Of a stretch of DNA of 64,000 bases, positions 63,911 to 64,000 are shown piece after piece. This stretch comes from Clostridiales bacterium. Its GTDB lineage: Bacteria > Bacillota > Clostridia > Christensenellales > UBA1242. The notes beneath the pieces are model-generated. The model had not been told where the DNA came from, searched no databases, and worked only from the letters and a program-made list of their open reading frames with translations. The position numbers and the translations under genes were made by a program. The first letter of the stretch is position 1. Every line of letters starts with the position of its first letter. The stretch covers positions 47,176 to 111,175 of the forward strand of contig CAKJZJ010000005.1 in the NCBI GenBank assembly GCA_918292005.1. The letters run 5' to 3'.

Positions 63911-63997
63911 TTGACAAAACGAGATTTAGGGTGTATAATAATAAAAAATAGGTCACCGGAGGCAGAGTGCCGTAGCACTCAATTGCCGGATTAGGTG
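63911..63997 (+). promoter_or_regulatory. consensus promoter followed by a structured leader
   Basis: TTGACA at 63911-63916, 17-base spacer, TATAAT at 63934-63939. Downstream, 63954-63997 folds as nested stems: CACC/GGTG outside, GGCA/TGCC, and GAGTGC-CGTA-GCACTC inside. The gene it serves lies beyond the window. I cannot assign the structure to a known riboswitch class. Confidence 0.55.
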
Positions 63998-64000
63998 TCG

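Noticed and set aside
62028-64000. Complete prophage or conjugative element
   Set aside because: No capsid, tail, relaxase or replication gene is present; only two small genes and a recombinase fragment can be supported.

Overview
The window is AT-rich, densely packed bacterial DNA that reads as a chromosome segment of a spore-forming member of the Clostridia (Bacillota). The evidence is a spoIIR-sleB-ypeB operon, a sipL-type spore-coat morphogenetic gene, the ylbJ sporulation membrane gene beside ylbK-like and tmcAL (ylbM) genes, and the murB-PHP-whiA-dnaE-pfkA operon order. Genus and species cannot be named from this stretch. Leucine codon CTA and the tetranucleotide CTAG are unusually common through most of the window.

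Layout. 0.2-4.1 kb: tmcAL, a cysteine-rich tail-anchored protein, a patatin-like lipase and ylbJ. 4.1-8.7 kb: an unknown protein, a DUF4364 regulator, a TSCPD protein and valS. 8.9-11.6 kb: a NitT/TauT-type ABC importer. 11.6-14.5 kb: YkvI- and YwaF-type membrane proteins and an unknown anchored protein. 14.7-16.5 kb: tRNA-Arg, a single-gene insertion and a hairpin repeat. 16.5-22 kb: DegV, an HD hydrolase, a PH-domain membrane protein, an XRE regulator, an FAD dehydrogenase and an unknown protein. 22-27.5 kb: an alpha-glucosidase and a heterodimeric ABC exporter. 27.6-28.5 kb: tRNA-Leu with a 147-bp tandem duplication that includes the tRNA 3' tail. 28.5-33.3 kb: a large lipoprotein, a methyltransferase, cysS and a MarR regulator. 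33.5-39.4 kb: pyk and the sporulation genes. 39.4-51.4 kb: ribose/nucleoside salvage, cysE and the pfkA-dnaE-whiA-PHP-murB operon with mnmL. 51.5-62 kb: an M1 peptidase, Nudix, a Lys-tailed zinc protein, an intact/degenerate metallophosphoesterase pair, enolase, nucleotide-handling enzymes and an alpha/beta-hydrolase-like protein. 62-64 kb: two probably acquired genes and a compositionally foreign serine-recombinase remnant.

How it fits together. Three glycolytic genes (pfkA, pyk, eno) sit in separate units. The sporulation genes cover sigma signalling (SpoIIR), engulfment and coat assembly (SipL), and cortex hydrolysis on germination (SleB/YpeB). Nucleoside hydrolase and ribokinase form a salvage pair. 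MazG-like, cytidine deaminase and Nudix proteins handle nucleotides.

The most unusual feature is a set of copied tRNA 3' tails (Arg, Leu, and Asp-like and Ser-like), each followed by an intrinsic terminator. Four copies of a multi-hairpin repeat each lie just after such a tail and terminator. Single foreign-looking genes sit just before three of the tails. This is consistent with very small, recombinase-less cassettes inserted at tRNA 3' ends. The second notable signal is the tandem pair of metallophosphoesterase paralogues, in which one member has lost the recognisable metal-binding motifs.
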